DNA from: Planctomycetaceae bacterium
GTDB lineage: Bacteria; Planctomycetota; Planctomycetia; Pirellulales; Pirellulaceae
DNA length: 64,000 bases
Direction of reading: 5' to 3'
Assembly: GCA_002709045.1 (NCBI GenBank)
Contig: PAPJ01000059.1
Location: forward strand, 1 to 64,000
A program made the translations under genes and the position numbers. Positions 1 to 9,623 of the stretch are shown in pieces. The notes under the pieces are model-generated. The model was not told where the DNA came from and ran no database searches. It was given only the letters and a program-made list of their open reading frames with translations. Numbering within the stretch: position 1 is the stretch's first letter; every line of letters begins with the position of its first letter.

Positions 1-1002
1 CTCGCGGATGACTGTGCTGGATTGATCTACCGTTCGTATCACAGGCTGCGGAACGACCGCGCGAACTTTCGCGCCCAAATCCAGCTCAAAATTGATAATC
101 CGGTCTTGACCAGGTGTACTAATATCATCATCCAGATCGTTAAACTGATCTCCATCGGTATTGCGCAATGCAAGACTACCGTTACTGAAAACATCGATCC
201 GATAAAGATCATCAGGTAATGTATCAGCAAACCTAACAATCAATTCATTAGACGAGTCACCAACTCCTACGAATCCGGGTTTAACTACAATGTCATCAGC
301 ACCCCCGAGTTCAACCGGGGAAACCTCTGTTAAATCAACATCTAAAACAATATTCTGATCTTGCTTGGTATCGCCATTTTGATCGGGAATCAACTCTGCA
401 AAAATCAAACTGCGAGCATCAACATCATTATTGATCGCTTCAACAAGCTCACCAGCCGTTGTGTAATTATTCGGAGTCGCATTGAGAACTATTTCAATCC
501 GATCATCAACAACATTAATTTGCGGTAAACTTGCAATCTGCATATCCTTCTTTTGGAAAAGCAGCTTAATATCATTATGCTCAACACCGAGTCTGGAAGC
601 TGTAAAACGAATATTAACCAAAGATTCACCAGTCAAATCATCCGTGAGCCCAAAATCCGTCTCCGCCTGGGCAGGCATAAATTGACCATCATAATTACTT
701 CGGGTGATCTGAATCCCAGTAGAATCGACCTGAATCGATTGATATTGAAGATCGCTAAAACTTTGATTTTCATCAAAGCGGAAAGTCAATTCTCTCGGGG
801 CAACGTTCCGGGTTTGGGTCGGATCATCAAACCGCAACAGACTGCCATCATTATCCTGAACACCTATTAACTGCGGGCCAACTGCCAGCAAACGTCGATC
901 TTCAAGATTCTCCAGGAACAATCGACGTTTGACGCCATCTTGTCCATGTTTTGAGCTATCTTTGGATTTGGAAAGAGAACGATGATTTTCTCGTTTAAAC
1001 AT
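1..1002 (-). CDS. Planctomycete LEPR-motif surface protein, N-terminal 334 residues (3' end outside window)
   Basis: An uninterrupted reading frame runs from an ATG at 1000-1002 (minus strand) to base 1 without a stop, so the gene continues beyond the left edge. The N-terminus is basic (MFKRENHRSLSKSK) and is followed by RRLFLENLEDRRLLAV at about residues 26-41. That is the LE-x-LE-x-R-x-LL signature known from the N-termini of very large secreted planctomycete proteins. The rest is rich in Asp, Asn, Gly and Thr with beta-strand-like spacing, and no catalytic motif is visible in the part seen. By family knowledge it is probably an exported, cell-surface or adhesin-like protein with repeats further on. 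Its function is unknown. The identification as a real gene is firm because the frame is open for 1 kb and carries the diagnostic motif. Confidence 0.88.
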   Translation of the reverse strand, partial: MFKRENHRSLSKSKDSSKHGQDGVKRRLFLENLEDRRLLAVGPQLIGVQDNDGSLLRFDDPTQTRNVAPRELTFRFDENQSFSDLQYQSIQVDSTGIQITRSNYDGQFMPAQAETDFGLTDDLTGESLVNIRFTASRLGVEHNDIKLLFQKKDMQIASLPQINVVDDRIEIVLNATPNNYTTAGELVEAINNDVDARSLIFAELIPDQNGDTKQDQNIVLDVDLTEVSPVELGGADDIVVKPGFVGVGDSSNELIVRFADTLPDDLYRIDVFSNGSLALRNTDGDQFNDLDDDISTPGQDRIINFELDLGAKVRAVVPQPVIRTVDQSSTVIRE

Positions 1003-1116
1003 TAATTTCAAACCTTAAAATTCAGTATTAAACACTGATCGTTTTAAATATGTTCTATATATAAAGTAAGCGCACGCAGTCACACCTTTCAAAAGCGCAA
1101 CGGTGGTAAGTACCTG

Positions 1117-1144
1117 ATTCTATTTATGTATAAGTTTATTGCAA
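1117..1144 (-). promoter_or_regulatory. Candidate sigma70-like promoter for the surface-protein gene
   Basis: Read on the minus strand: TTGCAA (1144-1139), a 16-bp spacer, then TAGAAT (1122-1117). The -35 box matches consensus at 4 of 6 positions and the -10 box at 5 of 6. It lies about 115 bp upstream of the ATG. AT-rich spacers give such matches by chance, so support is weak. Confidence 0.3.
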
Positions 1145-1323
1145 AGAAAAGGTGAGTTCGGGAAAGTGTCTAAGAATGCTTTATTTGCAGTCTTTTTAGA
1201 CAATTATCTAGTCAATTAAGTGGGTTAATCTGTTAATTACGGCTGTCCGAAATTTGTACACCCCCCCTAAAATTTCCTCTGAATAATAGACAATCCACTA
1301 ATTTATTGCCATATCAGGTTGTT

Positions 1324-1362
1324 AAAAAAATAATCCTCCAAAACTCACTAACTTGAGGGATT
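1324..1362 (-). terminator. Rho-independent terminator after the SNF2 helicase gene
   Basis: Directly downstream of the helicase stop, the minus strand reads AATCCCTC, a 16-nt loop, GAGGATT, then A and seven T. The stem pairs with one bulged C. Placement and the T-run fit an intrinsic terminator. Confidence 0.5.
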
Positions 1363-1371
1363 CCCCTGATT

Positions 1372-3246
1372 TCAACCAACAGGTAGCTTTAATTCGAACA
1401 ACCCAAAAATATCCTCCTGCGACAATCCTGACTTGGAAGGCCCTTTGGCCTGCGACAGGATAGTGTCAAACAACTCTCTTTTCTCTTCAAGCACCTGATG
1501 AATACGCTCTTCGATAGTTCCCGAACTGATCATGCGTGTGACAGTAACAGCCCCTTTGGCGCCGATTCGATGAGCTCGATTGATTGCCTGATCCTCCACC
1601 GCCGGGTTCCACCAGCGATCAAATAGGAACACATATTCACAAAACTGAAGATTAAGCCCTACGGCTCCGGCTCCATAACTCATCAAAATCACACTACATT
1701 CCGGATCCTGCTTAAATTGGTCGAGAATCGAGTCTCGCTTATTTGATGGAATTCGCCCGTGATATTGCAAAGGATTAAATCTCTCTAAGCGTTCTGCGAT
1801 TTTCTCAAGCGTCTTTACCCACTGACTAAAGACAATCGCCTTCTTTCCACTGGCGGCAACTTCCTCCAGATCCGCCTCCAGCCGGTCCAGCTTCGAACTA
1901 GCTCCGGTCAACGGATCAAAATTGCAGATTTGCTTTAGCCGTAACACCAGTTCAAAAACGTGCTGAATTGTCAGTGCATCGCCCATATTGTTTAATTTGA
2001 TGACACCATCATTCTCAGCCACCTGATACTGCGTCCACTGCTCAGGACTCAGGGCAATATCGGCATCACGATTCATCCGCGGTGGCAGATCAGTCATTAC
2101 CTGATCTTTAGTGCGGCGCAAAATGTAATCACCAACCATCTCCCCAATTTGCATTGGCTCCATACCGGTATATAAGTAGCCTGGGGATAGGAATTCAAAA
2201 ATCCCAACCAAATCCTCACAGCTATTTTCGACCGGGGTGCCGGTTAAAGCCCAACTTCTAGTCCGAGGGATCTTTCGAATAGCTTTACTTGTCGAACTGG
2301 ACTTATTCTTAATCCGCTGCGCTTCATCCAGCACCACCAAATCAAAGTGACAGTTCTCATTAGTGACTGCCATTTCATCGCGCAGCACCAGTTCGTAATT
2401 AGCAATCGTAACTGGTGTATCTGCCATCTGATTCCATTGCCACTCGCGACGGGCTGAATTTCCCTGCACTATGCTGAAGGGAATCTCCGGAGCCCACAAT
2501 TCAAACTCTTTTTTCCAGTTACTTACCAGCGGCTTTGGACACACCAGCAATACATTACGTATTTCGCCGGAACAGAGCAGCATGCGAATAGTAGTGATCG
2601 CCTGCATCGTTTTGCCCAAACCCATCTCATCTGCCAAAATTCCTGCAAATCGGGAGTATAAGAATGCCACGCCTTCGAACTGATAGGGAAACGGTGCAAA
2701 AGGAAATCGTAAAGACTCGGTCGCCGCAATAGATTCCAGCGGCGGTTGCAACAGATAATAAAGCCTGTCTTCCAGCTTAATGATATCCCGCGGCGGGAGT
2801 ACGCGAGTACGCCCCTTCGATTGACTAGCCTTTCCGTATTTCTTAGAACCGGAGACTTTCCCGCTGCCTCCCAACTTAGATTCAGTAGGTTCTTCGATAT
2901 CTGTTTTACGAGCAAATGAATCCCAGCTTGCAGATTCCGGAAATACAAATCCCAACACTTTAACTTTTGGGGGGTTGGCCGGCACGGTTAGAACCGCTGG
3001 TACATCGACTTGCCAGGCAATCTCTTGAGCCTTAACCGCAGGTGCTCTTCGCAGTGCTTTCTGCCAACCCATCGGAAAAATTTCAACACCGGGTAATAAG
3101 GTTTCCGCTCCGGCAATTCGCGTCACCTCCGGATTAATCCATGAGTCGACTTCCGGAAGGTGTGAATCGTTTTGCGCAAAATGCCGCATTGACAACCTTT
3201 CCGCTGGTGTCTGAATAAGTCGGCTATCTGCCTGCCAATCTGCCAA
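1372..3246 (-). CDS. SNF2-family (DEAD/DEAH-like) helicase, 624 aa
   Basis: ATP-driven double-stranded DNA translocase of the SNF2/RapA-like superfamily 2 group. The ordered motifs are all visible: LADEMGLGKT at about 204-213 (Walker A), DEAQRIKN at about 307 (motif II), ALTGTPVEN (motif III), then in the C-terminal lobe FSQW, YGAGAVGLNLQ and QAINRAHRIG (motifs V and VI). The first 180 residues lack a known motif and include a Lys/Ser/Gly-rich linker at about 124-148. A TTG start is chosen because AAGAAGG lies 7 nt upstream of it; the first ATG would remove 19 residues. Likely roles are chromatin or transcription-complex remodelling or repair, but no specific partner is evident. The 187-aa gene lies 83 bp upstream on the same strand. 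Confidence 0.92.
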   Translation of the reverse strand: MADWQADSRLIQTPAERLSMRHFAQNDSHLPEVDSWINPEVTRIAGAETLLPGVEIFPMGWQKALRRAPAVKAQEIAWQVDVPAVLTVPANPPKVKVLGFVFPESASWDSFARKTDIEEPTESKLGGSGKVSGSKKYGKASQSKGRTRVLPPRDIIKLEDRLYYLLQPPLESIAATESLRFPFAPFPYQFEGVAFLYSRFAGILADEMGLGKTMQAITTIRMLLCSGEIRNVLLVCPKPLVSNWKKEFELWAPEIPFSIVQGNSARREWQWNQMADTPVTIANYELVLRDEMAVTNENCHFDLVVLDEAQRIKNKSSSTSKAIRKIPRTRSWALTGTPVENSCEDLVGIFEFLSPGYLYTGMEPMQIGEMVGDYILRRTKDQVMTDLPPRMNRDADIALSPEQWTQYQVAENDGVIKLNNMGDALTIQHVFELVLRLKQICNFDPLTGASSKLDRLEADLEEVAASGKKAIVFSQWVKTLEKIAERLERFNPLQYHGRIPSNKRDSILDQFKQDPECSVILMSYGAGAVGLNLQFCEYVFLFDRWWNPAVEDQAINRAHRIGAKGAVTVTRMISSGTIEERIHQVLEEKRELFDTILSQAKGPSKSGLSQEDIFGLFELKLPVG

Positions 3247-3329
3247 ATCTGAACCTTCTTAATATTTTAAGTCTCTAACTTCAGCCGAAGTGCGTTCTCA
3301 AATCGCTCACTCCAGACACTCAATCTGAG

Positions 3330-3893
3330 TTATGCAGCACGGGCACCACGTTGTGCTTCTTCAATCGCATCGCGTATGCGACTAAAAGGCTCATCCAGAT
3401 CAATCGTTTCCACAAAACGATGAACATATCGGGCAAGTGTTTCGGACTGAGCCTCAAACTGTAGTGCAAGTTCCAATGTAAATCCCTCCACTTCAAAACG
3501 GTGACGAGCCGGTTGTCGCCGAATGTCAGTCAGCTGACCTGCCAATAAAACAACTGGTAGTTGCGTCATTCCTTGGACAGAGAGTGTTTCTGTCTGATCG
3601 GCAAAAACAATGCTGGGCTTAATGGCTGCCTTATCGATCAATGCCCGCGCAATCAACTCGCCATAAACGAAAGGGGTGAGAGATTCTCCGTAAAGAATCT
3701 GCTGTGCGCGGTTTGCGCGGACAGGGGCTGTGCAGTGAAACTCAAGCGGTCGGCCCCCCATATTTAAAATGAGATAACCACCGACACAGCCGATTTCACC
3801 GCTGTCTACTACCGTCAGAAATCCTAAAGAAATCTGACTCTTTGATTCACTCGCCGACATACCTCCCCCTAGGTAAATTTCCCAAGTTGCCAT
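3330..3893 (-). CDS. Conserved hypothetical protein, 187 aa
   Basis: Function not recognised. The translation is a globular, mixed alpha/beta soluble protein with no signal peptide or membrane segment, a Gly-rich N-terminal half and an acidic/Arg-rich helical C-terminus. Two starts are possible: the ATG at 3893, or an internal ATG at 3860 that sits one base after a purine-rich GGGGGAGGT run, which is too close to act as a normal ribosome site. The longer start is kept. It precedes the SNF2 helicase gene by 83 bp on the same strand and may be cotranscribed. Coding status is supported by the long uninterrupted frame and gene spacing. Confidence 0.7.
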   Translation of the reverse strand: MATWEIYLGGGMSASESKSQISLGFLTVVDSGEIGCVGGYLILNMGGRPLEFHCTAPVRANRAQQILYGESLTPFVYGELIARALIDKAAIKPSIVFADQTETLSVQGMTQLPVVLLAGQLTDIRRQPARHRFEVEGFTLELALQFEAQSETLARYVHRFVETIDLDEPFSRIRDAIEEAQRGARAA

Positions 3894-4074
3894 AATTGCC
3901 GATCTTCAATACCCGACAACTCCCACCCCCCCCTCTTTAACAGGTGGATGAGAACAACTTTGCCCAATAGTTCGGACATGAGAGCAATGCGACTTTATAG
4001 AAATGTGAAGAAGCTTTTGGTGCATTAAACGCTGAAATAATAGCGCAATTATTCAGCAGCTTTGTTTTCCAGCA

Positions 4075-4929
4075 TTAGTCAACTAAGGACAGTACAGCGG
4101 AAGCTAACGGCTTTACATGCTGCGAATACATATGATCAGCATCTTCAATAACCCGAACGGAAATCTGTTGTTCAAGTCCGGCTTCAACAGCGATACGTTG
4201 AATGGAGGTATCTAATCCGGAAAATGCGACTCCGCTATGTTGCAATTCGTACCCCCCAAAGATGAAATCCGTCGGCAGCGAAAGCTTATCAATCATAGGT
4301 TCCAGACTGTACTTCTCCTGCTGCCCATACTTATCTAAGTAGGATTCAGCGGTAATTAAAAGTGAAAAGGGAACACTAACATCCACCAAACGCTCAGGTT
4401 CTCCTTCGCGAACAGCTGTGCGGGCATTTTCAATCGACTGTCGGAATTCAACGCTGCGCTCACCCTCCATAAAAGCCTTAAACGACAATCGCGGCGGTGA
4501 AATAGCGATAACTTTTTTCAACAGACTTTGGCTTTGATTGCCTTGATAATAAACGGCCTTCAAAGCTCCCAGACTATGCCCCAACAGAATGACCCTGCTA
4601 TATCTTGAACCGGCCCATTGCATCCAGGCATTAATATCTTCGATACACTGCTCAACACGTTCGTAACCGGCACCCAGTCTGCGGACTCCCATACGACTCA
4701 TACCGGTATAACAGTAATCATGTCCTCGAGTATTTACCCTCAGGCAATCACTACCGGCGGCGGCAATCGCGGTCGCCAGTTCGGCCATCATACGGCTACC
4801 ATAGAAATTACTTCCAACCCCATGCAGGCAAATCACAATCGAATCAGGGGATCTCTCGGTCGCAGAGGTCAGTGCACCATCGAGGCGAACTCCATCCTCA
4901 GTCTGAACCTTAACTAATTCAACAATCAT
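4075..4929 (-). CDS. Alpha/beta hydrolase, 284 aa
   Basis: Cytoplasmic alpha/beta-hydrolase-fold protein, probably an esterase or acyl hydrolase of unknown substrate. LHGVGSNFYGS (about 35-45) is the HG-type oxyanion loop, GHSLGA (about 117-122) is the nucleophile elbow with Ser119, and the late EDADHMYS puts the catalytic His at about 266. The acid is probably an Asp in the 240s or the Asp preceding that His. Length is normal for the family and there is no signal peptide. It lies 50 bp downstream of the 155-aa gene on the same strand, so the two may be cotranscribed. Confidence 0.85.
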   Translation of the reverse strand: MIVELVKVQTEDGVRLDGALTSATERSPDSIVICLHGVGSNFYGSRMMAELATAIAAAGSDCLRVNTRGHDYCYTGMSRMGVRRLGAGYERVEQCIEDINAWMQWAGSRYSRVILLGHSLGALKAVYYQGNQSQSLLKKVIAISPPRLSFKAFMEGERSVEFRQSIENARTAVREGEPERLVDVSVPFSLLITAESYLDKYGQQEKYSLEPMIDKLSLPTDFIFGGYELQHSGVAFSGLDTSIQRIAVEAGLEQQISVRVIEDADHMYSQHVKPLASAVLSLVD

Positions 4930-4979
4930 AAACGACGGGCATCTCTCTGAGGCACTACGATTCTATGCCTGGAACGAAC

Positions 4980-5447
4980 TTAAGACGCATCCTTATCAGC
5001 CAACTGAGACAGTACCTGCAGAACACCGTTAAGATGCGCAAGTCGTGGACCGTAACGATCAACAAATTCCTGCAGCATATAATCGCTGTCGCGAAGCGAA
5101 TACTCATTCTCATCAACTTCATTCGTAAGAGATTGGAGGAATTCATTTTGGACATCGCTCAATACATCCACCGCATCACGGCAACTACGGGCAAGTTCCG
5201 GATTCGACTGTTTCCATCGTTCTAATTCAGTTTGACGGGCTTGTTGCTGCATGCGCCCCTGCTGGATCAATTCCTGCAAAAGATCATTTGTCTTATCTTG
5301 ATGCGTAATCATGCGACGAAGCAATGCCACTAAAAGCGCGTTATCCTGACTTTCAGATGCCGATTTAGCTTCACCGCTACCAGTAGATGCCGTCACATCA
5401 ATACTGCTAAACATCGATTGCAGTTGTTTATTAGGATCCTGTGTCAT
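4980..5447 (-). CDS. Hypothetical coiled-coil protein, 155 aa
   Basis: Unrecognised. The sequence is hydrophilic and mostly helical, with a Ser/Thr/Gly-rich first 35 residues and then heptad-like Leu/Ile spacing broken by Gln-rich stretches (QEL-IQQGRMQQQARQTELERW). No signal peptide, membrane segment or metal motif is seen. It starts at an ATG at 5447. It lies 50 bp upstream of the alpha/beta hydrolase on the same strand. A coiled-coil adaptor role is possible, but nothing in the sequence fixes it. Confidence 0.65.
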   Translation of the reverse strand: MTQDPNKQLQSMFSSIDVTASTGSGEAKSASESQDNALLVALLRRMITHQDKTNDLLQELIQQGRMQQQARQTELERWKQSNPELARSCRDAVDVLSDVQNEFLQSLTNEVDENEYSLRDSDYMLQEFVDRYGPRLAHLNGVLQVLSQLADKDAS

Positions 5448-5722
5448 TTATTCGACAACCTCACTCACTTCTTCTTATTGGAGACTCTGTTATTCTCGTT
5501 ACAAGTGGAATTAAAATCAACATAGATTCAGACATCTATTGTCTTGCTTGTGCAATCAATCGTATCAGACTTTTACCCGCTACTAGTAATTTAACCCCCT
5601 TCTTGAATGTCCGCCCTAAGTAGGATATTTTGAGAGTTTACCCAATTGTCATTGAACATCTTTGGGAAACAATAAGCTAGCAACAATAACTTGAAACGTA
5701 CTATTTAGAGATCTGGAACAAT

Positions 5723-6838
5723 ATGACTGACCAAAATCTTGAACAAGCGGTGGCGGAAGCAAAAGCGAGGCTTGACCAGCACACCTATGAAATAGTGCAA
5801 TGGCATTTTCACGATTCTACGGGAAGCCCTTTTTGGTTACAGAAAAAAGGGGAGTTAAATTTTGACCCGTTATCCGAAGTCAATAACTTTGATGATTTAA
5901 AGAAATTTCCACTGTTTGAGGACGAGTGGCTTCGTGGCGGCCCTGTAAACCGGTGGATTCCCAAAGGACTTGAAGGGCAGCCAACCTATGTATTTGAAAC
6001 CGGTGGAACGACTGGCATTCCAAAAAGCCGCGTGGTTATTGAAGATCACCGACTGGATTACGAGATGTTTAGTGAGACCCTTCCCGATCAATACTTTCCC
6101 AAAGGTGCTAACTGGTTAATGCTCGGACCATCAGGTCCACGACGCCTCCGTCTGGCAGTGGAACATTTGTGTCAACATCGTGGCGGGATATGTTTTTGTA
6201 TTGATCTTGACCCCCGCTGGGTTGTCAAGCTGATCAAAAAAGGCTGGATGGAACATCTCGAGGAATATAAGAAACACTGTATTGATCAGGCGATTACCGT
6301 TTTAACAGCGGGACACGATATCAAGTGTATGTTTGCCACTCCAAAATTACTGGACCAACTGGCATTGGCACTGGAAGAACGCGGAACTAGTCTGCCGGAG
6401 GTTGGGATTACCGGTATTTTCTCAGGCGGCACGGAATTCACCCCTCAGTGGACACGCTACTGCGTTGAGGAGTTGTTTGGCGGTCCGGCGGAGGAAAGTG
6501 GTGTTTATATGACACCCACTTACGGCAACACCTTGATGGGACTTGCCTGCAGTGAACCGGTTACTAAGGAAAATAAGTACAAAATTACCTATCATGCGCC
6601 TCAGCCACGGGCAGCAACTGAGGTTGTCTCATTTGATGACCCTAACGAATTAGTTGGTTACGCAGAGACTGGTCGTGTCAAACTAACCACCTTGACTAAA
6701 GAACTATTTATTCCCGGATTTCTCGAACGCGATGAAGCCGAACGCGAAGAACCGCATGAGTTGTATCCCTGGGATGGTGTCTCGGGCGTCCGTCCGTATC
6801 ATGTGTTCGCAAAAACGACAACTGTCGGGGTTTATTAA
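5723..6838 (+). CDS. ANL-family adenylating enzyme lacking the C-terminal subdomain (carboxylate activation), 371 aa
   Basis: Adenylate-forming enzyme related to phenylacetate-CoA ligases. The P-loop-like ATP motif FETGGTTGIPKS lies at about 91-102, and GIFSGGTEFTP and TPTYGNT at mid-protein match the later ANL motifs. At 371 residues it has only the large N-terminal domain; the roughly 110-residue C-terminal swivel domain needed by typical CoA ligases is absent. The same shape occurs in LuxE acyl-protein synthetases and in EhpF of phenazine biosynthesis, which activate a carboxylate for reduction by an aldehyde-dehydrogenase-fold partner. That partner is the next gene, 67 bp downstream. Inferred role: make an acyl-adenylate and hand the acyl group to that reductase or to the lipoyl carrier of the same cluster. 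The substrate is unknown. Confidence 0.8.
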   Translation: MTDQNLEQAVAEAKARLDQHTYEIVQWHFHDSTGSPFWLQKKGELNFDPLSEVNNFDDLKKFPLFEDEWLRGGPVNRWIPKGLEGQPTYVFETGGTTGIPKSRVVIEDHRLDYEMFSETLPDQYFPKGANWLMLGPSGPRRLRLAVEHLCQHRGGICFCIDLDPRWVVKLIKKGWMEHLEEYKKHCIDQAITVLTAGHDIKCMFATPKLLDQLALALEERGTSLPEVGITGIFSGGTEFTPQWTRYCVEELFGGPAEESGVYMTPTYGNTLMGLACSEPVTKENKYKITYHAPQPRAATEVVSFDDPNELVGYAETGRVKLTTLTKELFIPGFLERDEAEREEPHELYPWDGVSGVRPYHVFAKTTTVGVY

Positions 6839-6905
6839 ACACCCGACGAGTGTTTTAACCTGTCAAGACAAAGCATTTGTTCAAAAGACTTAAAAGGAGA
6901 CAAAC

Positions 6906-8336
6906 GTGCTTAACATTCCGGTAATCCGCTGGGGCGAAGAATACGAGTCGCTTGAAACACAGGAAGTTTTACACCACGCCACAGGTGAGGCTATCGCAAA
7001 TGTTAGCCAGGCCAATGGTGGAATTATCCAGCGTGATCTTCGTAAAGCGCATAAAGCTCGTGAGATACTCAAGCAGTTCTCTATCGAACAACTGATTGAA
7101 ATGGTGGGCAAGGCAGGTGAGTATTTTGTCAACGGAACTCTGAAGATGGGGGACGGTGAACAAAGCCCGCAGGATTTCATTGTTCAACAGTCCGCTTCCA
7201 CCGGCCTGCCCGAACACATGGTTGAATTAGGGATGTCGAAAAATGCATTTGTGTTAAACAACATGGATCGTATTCTGGACTCTCTGACTCGTGGACTACC
7301 ACTCGATATTCTATCTTCCGGTTGGGGGAAGGAAGCCCGTGGAATCCCCGTCAGTTATCAGGTGCAGTCGCCTGTTCTGGGTGCGGTACTTCCATCCAAT
7401 TCACCGGGTGTACACACACTCTGGCTACCGGTCGTCCCACTTCAAATAGGTCTGGTTCTAAAACCCGGACCGCAGGAACCCTGGACTCCCTATCGCATGT
7501 TTGCAGCTTATGAAGCGGCGGGGATACCAAGGGAAGTCTGGTCGCTGTACCCCGGAGGCATCGAAGCTGGAGCGGCTGTGTTAGGTGCTTGTGACAGGGC
7601 AATGATTTTTGGCGGGACTGCCACCGTTAATAACTACAAAGGTAATCCCAAAGTTCAGGCTCACGGACCGGGATTCTCAAAAATTCTGATCGCCGATGAC
7701 TGTGTTGATAACTGGGAAGAGTACATCGACCTGATTGCTGAAAGTATTTATATCAACAGCGGTCGCGGATGCATTAACTGTTCTGGTGTATGGGCTTCAC
7801 GACACACCGAGGAAATCGCTCAGGCTCTGGCTGAACGTCTTGGTCCAATCGAAGCTTTACCGCCAACCGACCCGGACGCCGGACTGGCCGCTTTCACTGT
7901 GGAAGGTATGACTGCCGCGATCTGGGACATGATTGAAGCTGATTTGTCCGAAGACGGAGTCACCCACAGCACGGCTTCTTTTGGAGAGCGGATGGTGGAG
8001 AAAGACCTATGTGGTTATATCCGTCCCACTATTGTCCACTGTAAAAGTCCTGAAAACAGCATCGCTAAAAAAGAATACATGTTCCCCTTCTCGACCGTCG
8101 TAGAATGCCCGGAAGATAAAATGCTCTCGAGTATCGACGAAACATTAGTTTGCACCGCCATTACTGAAAATGAAACACTCATCAACCAGCTAATGGACGC
8201 TACGCATATTGATCGTCTCAATATAGGGCCAATTCCCACAACAAAACTAAACTGGTTACAACCTCACGAAGGTAATATCATTGACTTCCTCTTTAGGAAC
8301 CGCGCGTTTCAGGTTCCTGATGAACTCCTTGGTTAA
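6906..8336 (+). CDS. Aldehyde-dehydrogenase-fold acyl reductase, 476 aa
   Basis: Member of the aldehyde dehydrogenase superfamily, probably working in the reductive direction. NAD(P)-fold features are visible (LGAVLPSNSPGVHTLW at about 158-173, LKPGPQEPWTP at about 185-195), and NSGRGCINCSG at about 284-294 carries the candidate catalytic Cys (Cys289 or Cys292). Length matches LuxC and EhpG-like acyl reductases (about 480). The GTG start is preceded by AAAAGGAGACAAAC, an excellent ribosome site 7 nt away. It sits between an adenylating enzyme and an iron alcohol dehydrogenase, giving acid to acyl-AMP to enzyme thioester to aldehyde to alcohol as the simplest reading. An oxidative role on an aldehyde is the alternative. 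Confidence 0.82.
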   Translation: MLNIPVIRWGEEYESLETQEVLHHATGEAIANVSQANGGIIQRDLRKAHKAREILKQFSIEQLIEMVGKAGEYFVNGTLKMGDGEQSPQDFIVQQSASTGLPEHMVELGMSKNAFVLNNMDRILDSLTRGLPLDILSSGWGKEARGIPVSYQVQSPVLGAVLPSNSPGVHTLWLPVVPLQIGLVLKPGPQEPWTPYRMFAAYEAAGIPREVWSLYPGGIEAGAAVLGACDRAMIFGGTATVNNYKGNPKVQAHGPGFSKILIADDCVDNWEEYIDLIAESIYINSGRGCINCSGVWASRHTEEIAQALAERLGPIEALPPTDPDAGLAAFTVEGMTAAIWDMIEADLSEDGVTHSTASFGERMVEKDLCGYIRPTIVHCKSPENSIAKKEYMFPFSTVVECPEDKMLSSIDETLVCTAITENETLINQLMDATHIDRLNIGPIPTTKLNWLQPHEGNIIDFLFRNRAFQVPDELLG

Positions 8337-8417
8337 TGCCTGTCGGAAATCGAACAGAACCAGGTTTAACCCAAAATAGTTACCGGTATGTTGGGTTTTC
8401 ATAAAGAGCTGTCTGTT

Positions 8418-9566
8418 ATGGATTTCTTAGACCTGGACTGCCCCACTCATGTTCTGTTCGGCGTAAATGCGTTTGAACAGCTAGGACAGGCTGTTGGCGA
8501 CTGGGGTTGTCAGCGGGCCATGATTGTGAGTGATCCGGGAATTGTCACGTTAGGTTATCCGGATAAAGCCATACAACTTCTTCAGGCTCAGGGAATCGAA
8601 GCCACTCTATTTACAGGAGTGCACGAGAATCCATCTTCAGCGGATGTCATTGATGGTGTGAAAGCTGCGCTGCAGTACAAACCGGACATGCTTATCGGTT
8701 TAGGCGGTGGTAGTTCTATGGACTGTGCGAAAGCAATCAATTTCGTCTATACCAACGGTGGTGTCATTCAGGATTACTGGGGAATCGGAAAAGCGGACAA
8801 ACCCATGCTTCCGATGGTCGCCATTCCGACGACAGCAGGTACCGGCAGTGAGACTCAGTCTTTTGCTTTGATCTCGGATGCCAAAACCCATGTAAAGATG
8901 GCCTGCGGCGACAAAAAAGCTACCTGTCGTCTGGCAATTCTTGATCCCGTTTTAACCATCACTCAGCCCAAGAGTTTAACCGCTTTAACCGGAATCGATG
9001 CGATTTCTCATGCGGTGGAAACCATGGTTACCACCAAAAGAAATGAAAAGTCACTTCATTTTAGTAAGCGTGCCTGGAAACTACTGTCCAGGAATTTCCC
9101 TCTCGTTCTGAAGAATCCTCAGAATCTGGAAGCTCGCGGAGGAATGCAACTAGGCGCCTGTCTTGCTGGAATCGCGATCGAGAATTCAATGCTCGGAGCG
9201 ACTCATGCCTTGGCCAATCCACTCACTGCACATTACGGAATCGTTCATGGACAGGCAATCGCCACGATGTTGCCACATGTGATTAGCTTCAATGCCGCAA
9301 CCATGGAAAATGATTTTGCACTACTGGCAGAATTAGCATCCAATGATTGCTCTTCTATTACAGCAGCCAACTCTGAACAGCTTGTAACATTCATCTCCAG
9401 CCTTGTAGCACAGGCCGGCCTTGCTGGTGATTTACAATCACTTGGAGTTGAACAAAGTCTTTTGCCCCAGTTAGCTGAAGACGCCAGCAAACAGTGGACA
9501 AAGCAATTTAACCCTCGTACAGTAGAAACTGAAGACTTATTTTTACTGTATCAACAGGCATTCTAA
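8418..9566 (+). CDS. Iron-containing (group III) alcohol dehydrogenase, 382 aa
   Basis: NAD(P)-dependent, metal-dependent alcohol dehydrogenase. The dinucleotide motif GLGGGSSMDCAKA and the following PTTAGTGSETQS are the family signature. The metal ligands are visible as the Asp and His of GIDAISHAVE and the two His in ATHALANPLTAHYGIVHGQA. The ATG at 8418 is preferred because AAAGAG lies about 9 nt upstream; an in-frame ATG at 8388 would add 10 residues without a good ribosome site. It follows the acyl reductase by 81 bp and would reduce its aldehyde product to an alcohol, or run in reverse. Substrate unknown. Confidence 0.88.
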   Translation: MDFLDLDCPTHVLFGVNAFEQLGQAVGDWGCQRAMIVSDPGIVTLGYPDKAIQLLQAQGIEATLFTGVHENPSSADVIDGVKAALQYKPDMLIGLGGGSSMDCAKAINFVYTNGGVIQDYWGIGKADKPMLPMVAIPTTAGTGSETQSFALISDAKTHVKMACGDKKATCRLAILDPVLTITQPKSLTALTGIDAISHAVETMVTTKRNEKSLHFSKRAWKLLSRNFPLVLKNPQNLEARGGMQLGACLAGIAIENSMLGATHALANPLTAHYGIVHGQAIATMLPHVISFNAATMENDFALLAELASNDCSSITAANSEQLVTFISSLVAQAGLAGDLQSLGVEQSLLPQLAEDASKQWTKQFNPRTVETEDLFLLYQQAF

Positions 9567-9623
9567 TCCAATTCAACCCATCGATTTCTTACGTTAAGAA
9601 ATACTTTAGATGAGAAACAAACT

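Larger units (their letters stand above)
1003..1371. other. Intergenic region, 369 bp
   Basis: Non-coding spacer between the helicase gene and the surface-protein gene, both on the minus strand. It is AT-rich with a short C-tract near 1260. It holds a likely terminator for the helicase gene and a weak promoter candidate for the surface-protein gene, listed separately. No RNA gene was recognised. Confidence 0.6.

Noticed and set aside
1255..1270. C-tract in the spacer
   Set aside because: Short homopolymer with no paired element or gene; treated as ordinary sequence.
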